Origin: Selenomonas bovis DSM 23594
GTDB lineage: Bacteria; Bacillota; Negativicutes; Selenomonadales; Selenomonadaceae
Length of the DNA stretch: 58,785 nt
NCBI RefSeq assembly: GCF_000381005.1
Contig: NZ_KB908394.1
Span: 1-58,785 of the forward strand
Reading direction: 5' to 3'
The notes below the pieces were generated by a model. The model did no database searches. It was not told where the DNA came from and worked only from the letters and a program-made list of their open reading frames with translations. This document shows positions 24,549 to 32,967 of the stretch, in pieces; the stretch's first letter is position 1; every line of letters starts with the position of its first letter. The translations under genes and the position numbers were made by a program.

Positions 24549-26062
24549 CAGTCATCCACCACGGGAACCTTCGCGCGGATCGTGAGCATCACCGCCGCGA
24601 GGCAGACGAGCGCTGTCGCGAGGCCGAGCCAGCCGTTCTGCGTGAGACCGTCGACGATGTAGCCGGCGAGGCAGCACGAGCCGACCGTGATGACGTACGG
24701 CAGCTGCGTGCTCACGTGGTCGAGATGGTGGCACTGCGCGCCCGCGGACGCGAGGATCGTCGTATCGGAGATCGGCGAGGCATGGTCGCCGCCCACGGCG
24801 CCTGAGAGCACCGCCGTCACGCAGAGCACGAGCAGGTTCGCGTTCTCCGTGCCGACGACGGCCATCGCGATCGGGATGAGGATGCCGAACGTGCCCCAGC
24901 TCGTGCCCGTCGCAAAAGCGAGGCCGAGCGCGACGAGGAAAAAGATCGGCGGCAGGAACGTGATGACGGAGGCATGGGCACTGACGAGCGCGCCGACGTA
25001 GCCGCCGAGGTTCAGGTATTTATCCGAGCAGATGCCAGAGAGCGTCCAGGCAAGGCAGAGGATGAAGATGGCGGGCACCATCGCCTTGAATCCCTTGCCA
25101 AAGCAGGCGCAGAACTGGTTGAACGTCACGACGCGGCGCGGCAGGTAAAGAAGCCCCGTGAAGACGAACGCGATGAACGAGCCGAGCACGAGCGATTTCG
25201 CGGAGTCGCAGTTCGCGAACGCCTCCTGCACGCCCTTGCCGTCGTAGATGCCGCCCGTGTAGAGCATGCCGAACACGCAGGCCGAGATGAGCACGATGAG
25301 CGGCAGCAGGAGGTCGTAGATCCTCCCCTTGCCCGGCGTCTGGCCCGCGGTATCCTCGTCATCATCCGCGTCCTGGTACTCCGGCGGGATGAAGAAATGC
25401 GCCGCGTTCTCGCGCACCGAGCGCCCCATCGCCGCGTAGTCACGCCCCGTCCAGATGATGAAGAGCATGAAGAGGAGCGTGAGCCACGCGTAGAGATTGA
25501 ACGGGATCGTCTGGAGGAACAGGCTGAACCCGTCGATCGTGCTGTCCTCCGGCAGCGAGGAGCCGACGGCCGCCGCCCAGCTCGACACCGGCGCGATGAT
25601 GCAGACCGGCGCCGCCGTCGCGTCGATGATGTAGGCGAGCTTCGTGCGCGCGATCTTGAACTTGTCCGTGACGGGGCGCATGACCGTGCCGACCGTCAGG
25701 CAGTTGAAATAGTCGTCGATGAAGATGACGATGCCGAGCAGTGCCGTCACGAGCGAGGCGCTGCGCTTGCCGCGGATCGTGCGCACCGCCCACTCCCCGT
25801 AGGCGCGCGTCGCGCCCGAGCGCGTGATTGCCGCGACGAGGATGCCGAGGATGACGAGGAACACGAGGATGTTGACGTTGCCGCCGACCTTGTCCTCCAT
25901 GACCGCGAACATCGTGAGGATCGCCTCGAGGACATTGCCGCCCGTGAAGAGCAGCGCCCCCGAGAAGATGCCGATGATGAGCGACATGTAGACCTCCTTC
26001 GTCCAGAGGGCGAGGGCGATCGTGATGACCGGCGGCAGGATGGACCATGCTGTTTGTGCCAT
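24548..26062 (-). CDS. nhaC: NhaC-family Na+/H+ antiporter
   Basis: 504-residue polytopic membrane protein. The NhaC-type motifs are IDDYFNCLTVGTVMRPVTDKFKIARTKLAYIIDATAAPVCIIAPVSSW and, near the end, GAVGGDHASPISDTTILASAGAQCHHLDHVSTQLPY. It has about 11-12 hydrophobic segments. I chose the ATG at 26062 (MAQTAWSILPP); a longer frame adds 23 residues without homology. Family members can also exchange organic acids or amino acids, so the substrate is not certain. It forms a unit with the Cys-rich 57-residue protein. A palindrome 83 bp upstream (26145-26166) may be its operator. Confidence 0.85.
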   Translation of the reverse strand: MAQTAWSILPPVITIALALWTKEVYMSLIIGIFSGALLFTGGNVLEAILTMFAVMEDKVGGNVNILVFLVILGILVAAITRSGATRAYGEWAVRTIRGKRSASLVTALLGIVIFIDDYFNCLTVGTVMRPVTDKFKIARTKLAYIIDATAAPVCIIAPVSSWAAAVGSSLPEDSTIDGFSLFLQTIPFNLYAWLTLLFMLFIIWTGRDYAAMGRSVRENAAHFFIPPEYQDADDDEDTAGQTPGKGRIYDLLLPLIVLISACVFGMLYTGGIYDGKGVQEAFANCDSAKSLVLGSFIAFVFTGLLYLPRRVVTFNQFCACFGKGFKAMVPAIFILCLAWTLSGICSDKYLNLGGYVGALVSAHASVITFLPPIFFLVALGLAFATGTSWGTFGILIPIAMAVVGTENANLLVLCVTAVLSGAVGGDHASPISDTTILASAGAQCHHLDHVSTQLPYVITVGSCCLAGYIVDGLTQNGWLGLATALVCLAAVMLTIRAKVPVVDD

Positions 26063-26144
26063 AGATGATGCCTGCTTTCTTTCGGAAATCAGAAAACCAC
26101 GGCCGCAGCCGTGATTCCTTTTGGAAATCAAAATCAGTTGTTAT

Positions 26145-26166
26145 TGTATAACAAAATTGTTATACA
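26145..26166. promoter_or_regulatory. Perfect 22-bp palindrome upstream of nhaC
   Basis: TGTATAACAA (26145-26154), two A, TTGTTATACA (26157-26166). The A/T-rich perfect dyad in a GC-rich genome sits between nhaC and rsmA, 83 bp ahead of the nhaC start, and looks like a repressor operator (GntR- or TetR-type size). A terminator-like stem CACGGC-CGCA-GCCGTG lies at about 26098-26113 in the leader. Confidence 0.55.
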
Positions 26167-26217
26167 GGCAATGCTTTCCGCATGTATACTCAAGGAAGCG
26201 TTTTCTCCGCTGCGTCC

Positions 26218-27096
26218 TCAGCGCGCGCCAAGGTCTGCGAACGCGTCTGCGAGCGCCGCGAACTCCGCGAGCGAGAGCGTCTCGCCGCGCCGCAGGGGAT
26301 CGATGCCGGCGCGCTCCATCGCGTCGCGCACCTGCTCCTTGGGGAAGCCGCCTCCCTTGAGCGCGTTCGCGAGCGTCTTGCGCCGCTGTCCGAACGCGGC
26401 GCGCACGACGCGGAAGAAGAGCTTCTCCTCGCGCACCGCGACGGCCGGCGTCTCGCGCACGCGGCAGGCGATGACGCAGCTGTCGACCTCCGGCGCGGGG
26501 ATGAAGGAGCGCGGCGGCACGTCGAGCACGATGGCAGGCTCCGTGTAATACTGCACGGCGACGGAGAGCGCGCCGTACGCCTTCGAGCCGGGCTTTGCGA
26601 TCATGCGCTCCGCGACCTCTTTCTGCACCATCGTCACGAGGTGCGTGATGGGCAGGTGCTGCTCGAGCAGCGAGAGCAGGATGGGCGTCGTGATGTAGTA
26701 GGGCAGGTTCGCCGCGACCTTGAACGGCCCCTCGCCCATGACGGCGCGGATGTCGGTCTTTAAGATATCGCCGGGGATGATGCGGACGTTGTCGTAGCCC
26801 TTGAGCGTCTCGGCGAGCACGGCGGGGAGCTTCTTGTCGAGCTCGACGGCACGCACGTCAGCGCCGGCCTCCGCAAGTCCCTGCGTGAGCGTGCCGATGC
26901 CCGGGCCGATCTCGAGCACACGGTCGCCCGGCTGCACCTCGGCCGCCTCGACGATGCCGCGCACGATGCCCGCGTCGATGAGGAAGTTCTGTCCGAGCTT
27001 CTTGCTCGCGTGCAGGCCGAAGGCCTTCAATATATGCTGCGTGACCGCGCGGCTCGCGATGGTCGGATGGAGCAGCTTCTCGTCTTCTTCGTTCAT
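26218..27096 (-). CDS. rsmA: 16S rRNA (adenine1518/1519-N6)-dimethyltransferase
   Basis: KsgA: dimethylates two adenosines in helix 45 of 16S rRNA. KKLGQNFLID (32-41), the SAM loop LEIGPGIGTLT (61-71) and the catalytic NLPYYI (130-135) are all present. At 292 residues it is normal. Its ATG overlaps the rnmV stop (ATGA), as in the rnmV-ksgA pair of Bacillus. Last gene of the chain that begins with the histidine kinase at 31133. Confidence 0.97.
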   Translation of the reverse strand: MNEEDEKLLHPTIASRAVTQHILKAFGLHASKKLGQNFLIDAGIVRGIVEAAEVQPGDRVLEIGPGIGTLTQGLAEAGADVRAVELDKKLPAVLAETLKGYDNVRIIPGDILKTDIRAVMGEGPFKVAANLPYYITTPILLSLLEQHLPITHLVTMVQKEVAERMIAKPGSKAYGALSVAVQYYTEPAIVLDVPPRSFIPAPEVDSCVIACRVRETPAVAVREEKLFFRVVRAAFGQRRKTLANALKGGGFPKEQVRDAMERAGIDPLRRGETLSLAEFAALADAFADLGAR

Positions 27097-27641
27097 GCGT
27101 TTTCTCCCTTCTCGAGCGCGGCGAGCGCCTCCTGGAACTCCGCGCGCGTGACGCCGTAGTGGTTGAGCCGCTTGAGGAACGTCTTCGCGTTCGCAAAGCC
27201 GAGCCCGAGCGCGGCGCCGAGGCGCGCGCGGCGCGCGGCGGCGTCCGGCGTGCCCGTGAGCCCCGCCGCGATGAGGTCGGCACCGGCAAACTCCTCCGTC
27301 GGCTCGAACGAGAGCGTATGCACGCGCGCGAGCGCCGCGCGGATGGCGGGCGGCTGCGCCTGCTCGACGCCGATGTCGTCATGCGCCGTCGCCTCCTCGA
27401 CGGGGATGAACGCGTGCTTCGCGTCCGGGAACCGCTTCGCGAGGAATTTGCGGATGCGCTCCCCCGCGGAGTCGGGATCCGTGAGGATGATGATGCCGCG
27501 CCGCTTGTATGCCTTTTCGATGTCGTCGAGCGTCTTCGGCTTCAGGCTGAAGCCGCCCGTGATGATGCAGTCCGCCTCCACGGCCTTGCCGATGGCGACG
27601 ACGTCCATCTTGCCCTCGACGACGAGAACTTCTTTGATCAT
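27093..27641 (-). CDS. rnmV: Ribonuclease M5
   Basis: Toprim nuclease that matures 5S rRNA precursors in Firmicutes. The Toprim motifs VVEGKMD (8-14) and the ILTDPDSAGERIRK segment (about 52-65) are clear, and the C-terminal DUF4093 region ends LNHYGVTRAEFQEAL. The start at 27641 has AGGAGG 7 bases upstream and overlaps the tmk stop (ATGA). The 182-residue size is normal. The 5S rRNA it would process lies at the end of this window. Longer frames running upstream are out-of-frame readings of tmk. Confidence 0.95.
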   Translation of the reverse strand: MIKEVLVVEGKMDVVAIGKAVEADCIITGGFSLKPKTLDDIEKAYKRRGIIILTDPDSAGERIRKFLAKRFPDAKHAFIPVEEATAHDDIGVEQAQPPAIRAALARVHTLSFEPTEEFAGADLIAAGLTGTPDAAARRARLGAALGLGFANAKTFLKRLNHYGVTRAEFQEALAALEKGENA

Positions 27642-28330
27642 TTCGTTTCCTCCTGATTGCCGAGAACGGGCGCGAGCGCGCGCCAGACGTCCTCGTGGAT
27701 GGCCGCGACGGGACGGGGCGCGCTGCCCTCGCTGCACGGGATGCGCACCCAGCCATATTTCTCCGCGAGCGCGAGATACGCCGCGTGGCAGCGAGCGAGG
27801 TACTCCTTGTCCCGCTCGTGGATGTCCTCCTGCGCGCCCGTCTTGGCGGCGCGCGCGGCGATGAGCCGGTCGGCGACCTCCGGCGCCATGTCGAGGAAGA
27901 CGACAGCGTCCGGCACGGGCAGGCCCATCTTCCGGAACTCGAAGTCGTAGAGCCAGTCGAGGAACGCCTCGCGCTCCCGCGCGCTGCGGATCTTCACTGC
28001 CTGGTGCACCATGTTCGACGTCGTGTAGCGATCCGCGAGGATGATGTCCCCCGCGTCGTGCCATTTCTTCCATGTCGTGCGGTACGAGGCGTAGCGGTCG
28101 ACGGCGAAAAACGCCGAGGCGGCGTAGGGATTGACGTCGTCCGCGTGGCCGCCGAACGCGCCGGATAGATACATGCGCACGAGCGCCGAGGACTCCGACG
28201 CGTAGTCGGGGAACGAGACGCGGTGCACGCGCCGCCCCTCGCGCTCGAGATGCGCGCAGAGCTCCCGCGTCTGCGTCGCCTTGCCGCTGCCGTCGCCGGC
28301 CTCGATGATGATGAGCTTTCCTTTCGTCAT
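27638..28330 (-). CDS. tmk: Thymidylate kinase-like deoxynucleotide kinase
   Basis: Phosphorylates dTMP to dTDP. The start MTKGKLIIIEAGDGSGKATQ carries the P-loop GDGSGKAT, with Ala where most Tmk have Ser. The LID-side motif DRYTTSNMVHQAVK replaces the common DRY.xSS.AYQG, and the region VFLDMAPEVADRLIAAR is conserved. At 230 residues it is slightly longer than usual. These features mark the atypical Tmk subgroup found in Negativicutes and Clostridia. It overlaps its upstream decarboxylase and downstream rnmV by ATGA, matching the yaaO-tmk order in Bacillus. Confidence 0.88.
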   Translation of the reverse strand: MTKGKLIIIEAGDGSGKATQTRELCAHLEREGRRVHRVSFPDYASESSALVRMYLSGAFGGHADDVNPYAASAFFAVDRYASYRTTWKKWHDAGDIILADRYTTSNMVHQAVKIRSAREREAFLDWLYDFEFRKMGLPVPDAVVFLDMAPEVADRLIAARAAKTGAQEDIHERDKEYLARCHAAYLALAEKYGWVRIPCSEGSAPRPVAAIHEDVWRALAPVLGNQEETK

Positions 28331-29832
28331 ATCCGTTCTCGTTCCTCTCTCAATACCTTCAATGTCCGCAGCTGCGGATCCTCCGGGCCGACGACCTTGC
28401 GTCCGGCGCGCTGCATCGCGCGGATGTAGTCGATGGCCGCCTGGCGCACGCGGTCGCCCGGCGCGAGGAGCGGCACGCCCGGCGGGTAGAACATCACCTG
28501 CTCCGCCGCGATGCGGCCCGCAGCCTTGTCGAATGGCACGCGCTCCTTCGCCGCGAAAAAGGCCGCGCGCGGCGCGCAGGCCGTCTCCGGCACAGGCGGC
28601 AGCGCGGGCATCTCGCGCTGCCCAGGCGTCCGCGCGTGCTCCCGCGCGAGCGCGCGGAGCGCCTCCGCGAGGCGCGCGACCTCGCGCTCCGTATCCGCGT
28701 AGGAGATGATGAAGAGCAGGTTCTCCGCGTCGGAGAGCTCGCACTGCACCTTGTAAGTATGGCGCAGGAGCTGCTCGGCCTCCACGCCCGTGAGGCCGAG
28801 GCCGCGCACGCTGACCGTCACCTTCGTGACATCGAGGCCGCTCGCGCCCGGCCGCGTCATCGCCGCCGCGTCGAATGTCTCGAGCCCCGGGATCTCGCGC
28901 ACCGCGCGGCGCAGATCCCCCGCGAGGCGCACGGCGCGGCCGACGAGCGCGCGGCCCTGCTCGGCCATCTGCAGGCGCGCGATGTCGATAGACGCCATGA
29001 GCAGCTGGTTCGGACTCGTCGTCTGGAGCAGGCTCGCCGCCTCCCGCAGGCGCTCCGCGTCGATGCGCGGCCCGCGCGTGAGGAGCAGCGAGCCCTGCGT
29101 CATCGCGCCGAGCAGCTTGTGCGTGCTCTGCGCCGCAGCGTCCGCGCCGCAGTCGATGGCCTGCGGCGGCAGTGCGTCAGAAAAGCGCAGATGCGCCCCG
29201 TGCGCCTCGTCGACGAGCAGCAGCGCGCCGCGTGCGTGCGCCATCGCCGCGATGGCCGCGAGATCCGTCGTCACGCCGTAGTACGTCGGATAGACGAGCG
29301 CGACGGCGCGCGCCTCGGGATGCGCCGCGAGCGCCCGCCGCACCGTCTCCGGCGCGACGCCCATCGGGATGCCGTAGACCGCGTCGAACTCCGGCTGGAG
29401 GTAGACGGGCTGCGCGCCCGCGAGCACGAGCCCGCCGATGAGTGAGCGGTGCGCGTTGCGCGGCACGAGCACGACATCTCCGGGCGAGAGCGTGCCGAGC
29501 AGCATCGCGTGAATCGCGCCCGTCGTGCCGTTCACCATGAGATAGGCATGATCCGCGCCGTAGAGCTCCGCCGCGAGCATCTCCGCCTCCTTGATGCACA
29601 TCGTCGGCTCGTGGAGGTCGTCGAGCTCCTCCATGAGCGAGACTTCCTCGCGCAGCCCCTCGGGCGTGATGAGCGCCCGGAGCAGCGGGTGCGCGCCGAG
29701 CCCCTGCTTGTGTCCCGGCGTATGAAAAGCGAGAGCGCCGTCTCCCGCATAGGCCCGCATGGCCTCGGGTATCGGCGCCCTGCGCTGGCGTTTCTCGAGG
29801 TCGCCAGCCGCCTCTGCGATCTTCCCGCTCAT
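28327..29832 (-). CDS. Orn/Lys/Arg decarboxylase family protein (YaaO-like)
   Basis: PLP fold I decarboxylase. Residues about 35-42 read FHTPGHKQG, and the PLP lysine is in QSTHKLLGAMTQGSLLL. DEAHGAHLRFS supplies the cofactor aspartate. The C-terminal domain (VMFYPPGVPLLAPGDRV) is typical. The 501-residue size matches the short Bacillus YaaO/SpeA class, which lacks the N-terminal wing domain of inducible E. coli enzymes. Substrate (arginine, lysine or ornithine) is not decided by the sequence. It overlaps the kinase stop upstream and the tmk start downstream by ATGA. Polyamines made from lysine or ornithine (cadaverine) are wall components in Selenomonas, which makes this assignment interesting. 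Confidence 0.88.
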   Translation of the reverse strand: MSGKIAEAAGDLEKRQRRAPIPEAMRAYAGDGALAFHTPGHKQGLGAHPLLRALITPEGLREEVSLMEELDDLHEPTMCIKEAEMLAAELYGADHAYLMVNGTTGAIHAMLLGTLSPGDVVLVPRNAHRSLIGGLVLAGAQPVYLQPEFDAVYGIPMGVAPETVRRALAAHPEARAVALVYPTYYGVTTDLAAIAAMAHARGALLLVDEAHGAHLRFSDALPPQAIDCGADAAAQSTHKLLGAMTQGSLLLTRGPRIDAERLREAASLLQTTSPNQLLMASIDIARLQMAEQGRALVGRAVRLAGDLRRAVREIPGLETFDAAAMTRPGASGLDVTKVTVSVRGLGLTGVEAEQLLRHTYKVQCELSDAENLLFIISYADTEREVARLAEALRALAREHARTPGQREMPALPPVPETACAPRAAFFAAKERVPFDKAAGRIAAEQVMFYPPGVPLLAPGDRVRQAAIDYIRAMQRAGRKVVGPEDPQLRTLKVLREERERI

Positions 29833-31133
29833 CTGCGTTTTTTCTCGCCCGCCTTTCCCGTCGCCTTTTTCTGCCGCACAGCGACATCCTCCTTCTGATA
29901 CGGGATGCGCAGATGCACGCGCGTTCCCTTGCCGGGCTTCGAGGTCACGCTGAACTCCGCCCCGATGATCTTCGCACGCTCCTGCATGTTCACGAGGCCG
30001 AAATGCGACGTCTCCGGCAGCAGCTGCGGCGCCTCTCCCTCGGCTGCGGCCTCCGTCGCGCCGTCCTCGCGCCCGATCGGTTCCTCAGCGGGAACCGGCG
30101 CCTCGGGATCGAACCCCTTGCCGTTGTCCTCCACGAGGATGGAGAGCGCCGTCTTCGTGTAGAGCACGCGCACGCGCGCCATCTTCGTGCCCGCGTGGTG
30201 CGCGACGTTCGCGAGCGCCTCCTGCACGATGCGGAACGCCGCAATCTCCACATACTTCGAGAGCTGCACCGGCTTGCCATCGAGCTGGAAATCCGCCGCG
30301 ACCACGCCGCGCGCCTCGAGCTTGCTCACGAGCTGCTGGAGCGCCGCCGCCAGGCCGATGTCATCGAGCGCCATCGGCCGCATATCGAAAATCACCTGGC
30401 GCACCGCGGACAGGCAATCCCGCACCTCCTGGCGCATGACCTGGAGATTCTTCTTCGCTTCCTCCGGATCATAGTCCACGAGCTTCTCGCAGATGCTCGT
30501 CTGGAAGATGAGATTCGCGAGATCCTGCGCCGGCCCATCGTGGAGCTCCCGCGACATGCGGTAGCGCTCCTCCTCGACCGCCTTGATGATGCGTGCGCCC
30601 ACGAGCTTGTCCTTCTGCACCGCCTCCATCTTCCAAAGCACGCCCGACACCTGCGTCGAGAGATAGCTGAGCACCGAACCGATCGCGAGTGCCAGATGCT
30701 CTGCCTGCTGCAGCATCACCATGAGGCGGCGCAGACGCAGCTCGAGCTTATCCCGCTGCTCGCGCAGGCTCTTCTCCTTGTCCCGCTCGACCGCGAGCGC
30801 GACCTGCACCTCCTTGACCGCGTCATATCGCTCCTTGATGCGCTCCTCCGAGTAATCACTGAAATTCGAGCTCACCGTGACGAGCTCCTGCTTCGCCTGC
30901 TGCTCCTGCACCGCGAGGGCATCCACGCGCTCGATCGTCTGCCGCGCCTGGAACTTCAGATCCTCGAGCACCTTGCGACTCTGCGCGACCTCGTCCTTCG
31001 CCGTCTCATAGATGCCGAAAATCTGCGTCTTATTATCCTCGATCGTCTCAATCGTATTGCTCAGGATCTTCTTCAGCGCGCCCTCCCCGAGCGACGACTC
31101 CGACAATGCCTCTAGTTGCTCATTTACTGCCAT
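29829..31133 (-). CDS. Cytosolic DegS-like sensor histidine kinase
   Basis: No membrane segment. The first 185 residues are a long coiled-coil sensor (IERVDALAVQEQQAKQEL, ERDKEKSLREQRDKLELRL) as in DegS. The HisKA_3 box EEERYRMSRELHDGPAQDLANL carries the phospho-acceptor His198. The ATPase domain has the N box (QEALANVAHHAG), DNGKGF (336-341) and FGLVNMQERA. Residues about 343-376 (Ala/Glu/Pro-rich) are an insertion in the ATP lid absent from DegS as I know it. The C-terminus is Lys-rich. No response regulator lies in this window. It heads the chain kinase-decarboxylase-tmk-rnmV-rsmA. Confidence 0.9.
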   Translation of the reverse strand: MAVNEQLEALSESSLGEGALKKILSNTIETIEDNKTQIFGIYETAKDEVAQSRKVLEDLKFQARQTIERVDALAVQEQQAKQELVTVSSNFSDYSEERIKERYDAVKEVQVALAVERDKEKSLREQRDKLELRLRRLMVMLQQAEHLALAIGSVLSYLSTQVSGVLWKMEAVQKDKLVGARIIKAVEEERYRMSRELHDGPAQDLANLIFQTSICEKLVDYDPEEAKKNLQVMRQEVRDCLSAVRQVIFDMRPMALDDIGLAAALQQLVSKLEARGVVAADFQLDGKPVQLSKYVEIAAFRIVQEALANVAHHAGTKMARVRVLYTKTALSILVEDNGKGFDPEAPVPAEEPIGREDGATEAAAEGEAPQLLPETSHFGLVNMQERAKIIGAEFSVTSKPGKGTRVHLRIPYQKEDVAVRQKKATGKAGEKKRR

Positions 31134-31487
31134 GTCCGGCCTCCCTGCTTCCCCCGAGTATCTTTTCCTATTCTACCCTAAAAGCGCCCGCGGTGCAATC
31201 ATCCGCACCGCCGCGCAAAAGAAAAGTTATCCACAGGTATGTCACAGCCAGAAGGCGCAGGAAAAGCCATCACACAGCCATGCGTCTCCCCGCGGAAACG
31301 AGCCGCAGCCCCGCCAATATGCGCACCGCTGTCTCAGGAATCGATCTCCGCAGTCTGCGTTTCCAGCAACGGCACTCCCAGGAAGACATCTCTCCTTATC
31401 CACAAAACTATCCCCATATCCACAGACTAACACAAAGAAAAAGTGGATAACCTCCGCTTTTTTCAGCGAGTTATCCACAGCTTTGAT
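31134..31487. promoter_or_regulatory. DnaA-box cluster region (candidate origin or DnaA-binding control region)
   Basis: This 354-bp region has no gene. It holds TTATCCACA at 31227-31235, 31397-31405 and 31471-31479, ATATCCACA at 31417-31425, CTATCCCCA at 31409-31417, and TTATCCACT on the minus strand at 31442-31450. The consensus DnaA box is TTATNCACA. The last five lie within 83 bp. The 31236-31396 stretch between them shows no feature I can name. There is no dnaA or dnaN gene within the window. The downstream edge also carries the kinase promoter (minus-strand TAGAAT near 31175). Confidence 0.7.
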
Positions 31488-31676
31488 TCATTTCCTCTGC
31501 TGCCGCAGCCGCAGCCAGTTCGCCACACCGATGAGCACGACGAACGCCGCGAGCGCGATGAGGATGAGCTTGCCGTCTCCCGACTGGAAGAACGGCGTCC
31601 CGCCCTGTTCCTGCGTCTTCGCGTACGCCGCGAAAATGACGAGCGCCAGCACGAGAAGCGTCGAAATCCCCCGCAT
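31488..31676 (-). CDS. Small two-helix membrane protein
   Basis: 62 residues: ISTLLVLALVIFAAYA (about 4-19), a short polar loop with QEQGGTPFFQSGDG, and LILIALAAFVVLIGVANWL (about 38-56), ending in a basic tail RLRQQRK. AAGGAGG is 7 bases upstream of the ATG, so expression is likely. No family recognised. The stop lies 9 bp from the last DnaA box. Confidence 0.65.
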   Translation of the reverse strand: MRGISTLLVLALVIFAAYAKTQEQGGTPFFQSGDGKLILIALAAFVVLIGVANWLRLRQQRK

Positions 31677-31831
31677 GTCTCCGCCTCCTTTCCAGGCGCG
31701 CCGGCGATTGTCCGCGCGTCGCTTGCTTTTCTATACTAAAACACTTAGAATATATTGTAGCGTATTTTTCGCGAAGTGAAAAGGCGCCGCTCTCACCGAG
31801 CGCCGCCGATACTATGCAAAGGATGATTCTT

Positions 31832-32293
31832 ATGAGCTTCTTATCGAAATTTCTGCCGAAGAAAAAACCCGTCGAGATAAAGAACAACATTCCAAAGGAA
31901 AAGAATTCCATCAAGAAGACCTTCGCCGTCTACTGCCATGCCCATCACGGCACCACGGGCGACAAGCTCTGCCCGAAGTGCACGGCGCTGCTCGCAACCG
32001 TCATGACGCGCATGAACCGCTGCCGCTACGGCATCACGAAGCCCATCTGCGACCGCTGCGAGTTCACGGCGCAGTGCTTCGGCGAGCGCCAGGCGCGCGA
32101 GTTCCTCACCATCATGAACAGCAACCGCGGCCGCATGTACCTCAAGCACCCCATCATGAGCATCAAGCACAAATTCCTCAGCATGGGCGTCGACTACGCG
32201 CGCTACGAGCAGCAGAAGAAGCGCGACGACAAAGCCAAGGCAAAAGAAAAGGCCGCCAAGGGACGGTCGAAGGAACAAAAGGAAAAGAAATGA
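31832..32293 (+). CDS. ygbA: YgbA-family (nitrous oxide-stimulated promoter family) cysteine-rich protein
   Basis: 153 residues. The conserved core is YCHAHHG, LCPKCTALL, MNRCRYGITKPICDRCEFTAQCF and MYLKHPIMSIKHKF, with Cys35, 47, 50, 64, 73, 76 and 82, a probable metal or Fe-S binding set. In enterobacteria YgbA is induced by nitric oxide through NsrR and helps growth after nitrosative damage. The C-terminal 30 residues are Lys-rich. I use the ATG at 31832, with AAAGGA 8 bases upstream, rather than the ATG six codons earlier. Confidence 0.85.
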   Translation: MSFLSKFLPKKKPVEIKNNIPKEKNSIKKTFAVYCHAHHGTTGDKLCPKCTALLATVMTRMNRCRYGITKPICDRCEFTAQCFGERQAREFLTIMNSNRGRMYLKHPIMSIKHKFLSMGVDYARYEQQKKRDDKAKAKEKAAKGRSKEQKEKK

Positions 32294-32338
32294 CGCTCCC
32301 CGCGCCATGGCCCGAGGAGCGTGTGTGTGCGGTGCGCC

Positions 32339-32857
32339 TCAGTCACGGCGCAGACGCCGCAGAGCTGGCAGCACGAGCAGCGCGGCCGCCGTGTTGACGA
32401 GTCCCTCCATGAGCAGGCCCGGTGCTGAGGCGAGTCCCGCCGCGACGCTCGCGTAGAGCAGCGCGCCGAACGCCGTGTAAGCCGCCGCCATCCAGAGCGA
32501 GGACAGCAGGAACGCTGCCGCCGTCCGCGCGAGCCCCGCGTGGGTGCGTCCCGCCAGATGCCAGACGATCTCCGCCATCCAGAACTTGATGAAGAGCGTC
32601 GGCACGACCCAGGGGAAGAAGCCGCCCATCACATCGGAGAGCGCGGAGCCGAGGCAGGCCGCGATGAGCGCCTCGCGCCGCCCAAGCAAGAGCGCGAGGA
32701 GGAAGATCACCGCATCCCCGAGATGCGCGTAGCCGAGGGGGATCGGGATGCGCGGCACAAACGTCGCGAGGAAAACGAGCGCCGTCATCACGGCCGTCAC
32801 ACAGAGCTCCCGCGCGGAGAATGCCTGCCGCCTGGTCACGATATCAGAATTTACCAT
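32339..32857 (-). CDS. ECF transporter S component
   Basis: 172 residues with about 5-6 membrane helices. The start region RELCVTAVMTALVFLATFVPRIPIPLGYAHLGDAVIFLLALLLG, followed by GSALSDVMGG, is the signature of energy-coupling-factor vitamin-binding S subunits (PF07155 type). It captures a vitamin and works with a shared EcfAA'T module, none of which is here. The vitamin cannot be told from the sequence. An inverted repeat (32931-32967) upstream may be its operator. Confidence 0.8.
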   Translation of the reverse strand: MVNSDIVTRRQAFSARELCVTAVMTALVFLATFVPRIPIPLGYAHLGDAVIFLLALLLGRREALIAACLGSALSDVMGGFFPWVVPTLFIKFWMAEIVWHLAGRTHAGLARTAAAFLLSSLWMAAAYTAFGALLYASVAAGLASAPGLLMEGLVNTAAALLVLPALRRLRRD

Positions 32858-32930
32858 AGTTCATCACTCCTTTTCCGCTATTCTACAGCGAAGACGCGGC
32901 GGGAAAAAGGCCCAGTTCGGTAACAAATCC

Positions 32931-32967
32931 TATGCCAGTTGACGCGAGGCGGCGCACAACTGGCATA
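32931..32967. promoter_or_regulatory. Inverted repeat with 15-bp spacer upstream of the ECF S gene
   Basis: TATGCCAGTTG (32931-32941) and CAACTGGCATA (32957-32967) are perfect 11-bp arms separated by 15 bp. The wide, fixed spacing resembles operators of vitamin repressors such as BirA, though the arm sequence is not a BirA box. Confidence 0.5.
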
